A stretch of 11,160 nt of DNA from Candidatus Aminicenantes bacterium UBA2199 (lineage in GTDB: Bacteria > Acidobacteriota > Aminicenantia > UBA2199), in assembly GCA_002327965.1 (NCBI GenBank), contig DCVB01000055.1, positions 26,598-37,757 of the forward strand, in the 5' to 3' direction. Below, in pieces: positions 10,554 through 11,160 of the stretch. Below the pieces are notes generated by a model. That model had not been told where the DNA came from. It made no database searches and saw nothing but the letters and a program-made list of their open reading frames with translations. Position 1 is the first letter of the stretch. Each line of letters opens with the position of its first letter. The position numbers and the translations under genes were made by a program.

Positions 10554-11160
10554 TCATAATCCCAGCCCGGCAAACGTCTCTTCCGCCTCGGCCACCAGTC
10601 CCCTGACGATCTCCTTCACCGGCTTGCTGTCCTGGATCAGGCCCACGCTCTGGCCGGCCATCAGCGAGCCGTGCTCGACGTCGCCGTCCTGGACGGCGCG
10701 GCGCAGGGCGCCCACCCAGTACTTTTCCACCTCGTACTGGGCCTGGATGCGGGAGATCTCGCCGCGCTCCAGCTTCTGGATCAGCTCCAGCTGCAGGCGG
10801 CCGAACTCCTCGCTGCCCTTGTTTTTCAGGGCGCGGACGGCAACCACCGGCAGGGCCGAGCTGTACTGGGGTGTGGCAAAGGCCTCGCGGGCCCGCGCCT
10901 TGCAGAAGCGCTCCTTGAAGGCCGGGTGGCAGGGGCTCTCCTCGGCCATGGCGAAGATCGTTCCCATCTGCACGCCGGCCGCCCCCATCAGCAGCAGGTG
11001 GGCGATCATGCGGCCGGTGGCGATGCCGCCGGCGACGAAGACCGGAACTTGGGGGTAATGGAAAAGAACCTGCTGGATGAGGACGATGGTCGAGACGTGG
11101 CCGATATGGCCGCCGGCCTCGCTCCCCTCCAGGACCAGGGCGTCGGCGCCGTAGGCGATC
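10554..11160 (-). CDS. nitronate monooxygenase/FabK-like FMN protein, N-terminus outside the window
   Basis: The last 201 codons of a TIM-barrel FMN enzyme of the 2-nitropropane dioxygenase family. The frame is open to the window edge, so about 120-150 N-terminal residues are missing. Visible: GADALVLEGSEAGGHIG, where the His of AGGH is the position used as catalytic base in nitronate monooxygenases; PVFVAGGIATGR and GAAGVQMGTIFAMAEES, the phosphate-binding part of the barrel for FMN; and GSLMAGQSVGLI near the C-terminus, a motif shared with enoyl-ACP reductase FabK. The family includes nitronate monooxygenases and FabK, and this fragment does not separate them. A FabK role would be suggested by fatty-acid synthesis neighbours, which lie outside the view. 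Its stop codon is 36 bases from the end of repeat element copy 3; no clear terminator of its own is seen. Confidence 0.88.
   Translation of the reverse strand, partial: IAYGADALVLEGSEAGGHIGHVSTIVLIQQVLFHYPQVPVFVAGGIATGRMIAHLLLMGAAGVQMGTIFAMAEESPCHPAFKERFCKARAREAFATPQYSSALPVVAVRALKNKGSEEFGRLQLELIQKLERGEISRIQAQYEVEKYWVGALRRAVQDGDVEHGSLMAGQSVGLIQDSKPVKEIVRGLVAEAEETFAGLGL

Noticed and set aside
1..11160. tRNA or rRNA genes
   Set aside because: No cloverleaf with a TTCGAATC-type arm plus acceptor pairing was found. The TTCGAA strings at 6946-7169 belong to the heptamer arrays.

Overview
The window reads as an accessory-poor chromosomal stretch of a GC-rich, probably anaerobic, protein- and amino-acid-using bacterium. 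Coding DNA is GC-rich and uses ATG starts with AGGAGG-type ribosome sites. The spacers are much more AT-rich and are filled with short tandem repeats. The gene set (an S46 dipeptidyl-peptidase of DPP11 type, threonine dehydrogenase, a Sad-type semialdehyde dehydrogenase, a PurF paralogue of a kind I recall from Bacteroidetes and related anaerobes) together with the TTGGAAT-type spacers recalls uncultured lineages such as Candidatus Aminicenantes. That placement is inference from memory, not a search.

Layout. 1-127: end of a repeat element, a terminator-like hairpin and an ACGCGTC array. 128-925 (-): secreted DUF4412/LolA-like protein. 1015-1292: repeat element copy 1. 1304-2668 (-): Sad-type aldehyde dehydrogenase. 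2750-3121: element copy 2, lying between two divergent sigma70-like promoters. 3202-4608 (+): PurF paralogue without the glutaminase nucleophile. 4614-4756: inverted heptamer repeats around a hairpin. 4774-6936 (+): S46 peptidase. 6946-7169: heptamer arrays between convergent genes. 7170-8030 and 8055-9092 (-): glycosyltransferase and threonine dehydrogenase, one operon read tdh then GT2. 9170-9225: GTTCCAN array. 9284-10105 (+): five-helix membrane protein of unknown function. 10110-10517: element copy 3. 10554-11160 (-): nitronate monooxygenase/FabK-like flavoprotein, cut by the window edge.

Metabolism. DPP11 would release Asp/Glu dipeptides outside the cytoplasm, Tdh oxidises threonine, and Sad oxidises succinate semialdehyde from GABA/glutamate-type catabolism. 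This fits amino-acid fermentation, but the genes do not form one operon.

The most unusual content is in the spacers. Three copies of a composite inverted-repeat element (about 280-410 bp) have distinguishable ends A and B, heptamer arrays in both arms and, in two copies, a core holding hexamer repeats, octamer repeats and a terminator-like hairpin. Copy 3 carries the core flipped relative to its ends when compared with copy 2. Four further spacers use different heptamers with the same 7-bp period, usually with one or two variable positions and often in inverted pairs. This resembles the heptameric STRR repeats known from cyanobacteria but involves several unrelated unit sequences side by side.
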